From Bog-756 sp963812885 (GTDB lineage: Bacteria; Actinomycetota; Acidimicrobiia; Acidimicrobiales; RAAP-2), in the NCBI GenBank assembly GCA_963812885.1, contig CAWEWZ010000007.1, positions 372,001-436,000 on the forward strand: DNA of 64,000 bases, written 5' to 3'. Position 1 is the first letter of the stretch, and every line of letters starts with the position of its first letter. This document shows positions 63,270 through 64,000 of this stretch, piece after piece. Under the pieces are notes generated by a model. It worked only from the letters and a program-made list of their open reading frames with translations, searched no databases and had not been told where the DNA came from. Both the position numbers and the translations under genes were made by a program.

Positions 63270-64000
63270 CTAGAAGAAGCTGAACTTGGGGATGCCCGGC
63301 GAGATTCCCTTGAACAGCTCGCCCTTGGCCGACGCCAGCTCCTCGGGTGTCCACATCGAGTCACGGTGGATCTCGCCGACAGGATGGAAGCCGCCCATCA
63401 CCCAGACGTTGCCCCCGAAGACCACGAAGTTCTGACCGGTCACGTCGGAGGCTTCGTCGGTGGCCAGGAAGGTGACCAGCTGGGCGATGTTGCGGGGATC
63501 CCATTCGTCGAAACCTTCGCCGGCTTTGGCCATCTCGCCGAACAGGTTCTCGGTCATCCGGGTGCGGGCCCGTGGGGAGATCGAGTTGACGGTGATCCCG
63601 TAGCGCTCGAGCTCGCGGGCGAGCACCCAGGTCATCGACGCGATACCCGCCTTGGCGGCCGAGTAGTTGGCCTGGCCGGCATTCCCGTAGAGACCGGCCT
63701 CCGACGAGGTGTTGATGATGTGACCGCTGACCGTCTCGCCCGCCTTGGCCCGCCCCCGCCAGTAGATGGCGGCATGGTGGGAGGGAGCGAAGTGACCCTT
63801 CAGGTGGACCCGGATGACGTCGTCCCAGTCCGACTCCTCCATGTTGAAGCTCATCTTGTCCCTGAGGATCCCGGCGTTGTTGACCAGGATGTCGAGCTGG
63901 CCGAAGGTGTCAACGGCCTGGTCGATGAGGTCCTTGGCCCCCTGCCACGAACTGACGTCCGACGCATTGACCGCCCCGTCGCTGCCGCCTTTCTTGATCA
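63270..64000 (-). CDS. SDR family oxidoreductase, N-terminus outside the window
   Basis: The last 243 residues or so of a short-chain dehydrogenase. LIDQAVDTFGQLDILVNNAG is present at the right edge, with the catalytic Ser in IINTSSEAGLYGNAGQ, YxxxK as NYSAAKAG, ITVNSISPRARTRMTENLF and a C-terminal extension PEELASAKGELFKGISPGIP. It is a paralogue of the SDR at 4965 and resembles hydroxyacyl-CoA dehydrogenases of actinobacterial steroid/fatty-acid pathways. The 96 bases between it and the membrane protein gene hold the mini-ORF and promoter. Confidence 0.87.
   Translation of the reverse strand, partial: IKKGGSDGAVNASDVSSWQGAKDLIDQAVDTFGQLDILVNNAGILRDKMSFNMEESDWDDVIRVHLKGHFAPSHHAAIYWRGRAKAGETVSGHIINTSSEAGLYGNAGQANYSAAKAGIASMTWVLARELERYGITVNSISPRARTRMTENLFGEMAKAGEGFDEWDPRNIAQLVTFLATDEASDVTGQNFVVFGGNVWVMGGFHPVGEIHRDSMWTPEELASAKGELFKGISPGIPKFSFF

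Overview
The window reads as chromosomal DNA of a high-GC Actinomycetota member. Acidimicrobiia is my best guess, but that is inference. The grounds are very high GC with GTG starts common, an F420-type luciferase-like oxidoreductase, TetR-controlled acyl-CoA genes, steroid-type Ltp2/DUF35 and double acyl-CoA dehydrogenase genes, LivH-LivM fusions, and many starts that look leaderless (a TANNNT -10 box 6-9 nt before the start codon). I saw no rRNA, tRNA, CRISPR array, IS element or prophage gene. Coding density is very high, with many ATGA/GTGA stop-start overlaps, and there is no gene-free stretch over 300 bases.

Layout. (1) 1-5.9 kb: the end of an amidohydrolase, then leftward genes for a VOC protein, a Gfo/Idh oxidoreductase, two AMP-dependent ligases (one with degenerate motifs) and an SDR. 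(2) 6-8.2 kb: small-molecule enzymes (RidA-like, RraA-like, cupin, ureidoglycolate-lyase-like). (3) 8.2-17.4 kb: a TetR with a histone-like tail, a fused class I CoA-transferase, and a tightly overlapped operon of a Liv-type ABC transporter (lipoprotein, fused LivH-LivM, LivG, LivF) ending in a thiolase. (4) 17.4-25.1 kb: enoyl-CoA hydratase, thiolase-like protein, a divergent pair of acyl-CoA dehydrogenases around a perfect palindrome, LLM oxidoreductase, PaaK-like ligase, TetR. (5) 25.2-30.4 kb: P450, a GMC oxidoreductase with its subunit-3-like partner, and an Ltp2-like/DUF35 pair. (6) 30.5-37.8 kb: hydroxyacid dehydrogenase, FGGY kinase, Zn-alcohol dehydrogenase, SDR, PIG-L deacetylase, ABC-2 exporter. 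(7) 37.9-49 kb: carbohydrate island: substrate-binding protein, GH13, ThuA-like, glycoside-hydrolase lipoprotein, then GH4 - HIBADH-type dehydrogenase - aldolase - FGGY kinase - LarA-type nickel racemase. (8) 49-54.1 kb: a second Liv-type transporter with an MFS transporter fused to the LivF ATPase. (9) 54.1-64 kb: TauD dioxygenase, alpha/beta hydrolase, NagB, and an acyl-CoA module (MaoC-like, enoyl-CoA hydratase, FadE34-like double dehydrogenase behind a near-palindromic operator, second MaoC), a polytopic membrane protein and a partial SDR.

How it fits together: the gene content suggests import and beta-oxidation-like breakdown of steroid or other polycyclic/branched acyl-CoA compounds, beside uptake and catabolism of glycosides and sugar acids. 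Two regulatory signals recur. One is a 16-bp palindrome, CTGACG-N4-CGTCAG, found between genes at seven or eight places. The other is a set of very short ORFs placed at leaderless promoters whose stops overlap or abut the next gene.

Quality warning: about 40 single-base indels (roughly 35 extra bases, 7 missing) interrupt otherwise conserved genes, with no nonsense substitutions seen. This looks like sequence or assembly error rather than gene decay, so I annotate those loci as whole genes and give the approximate break points.
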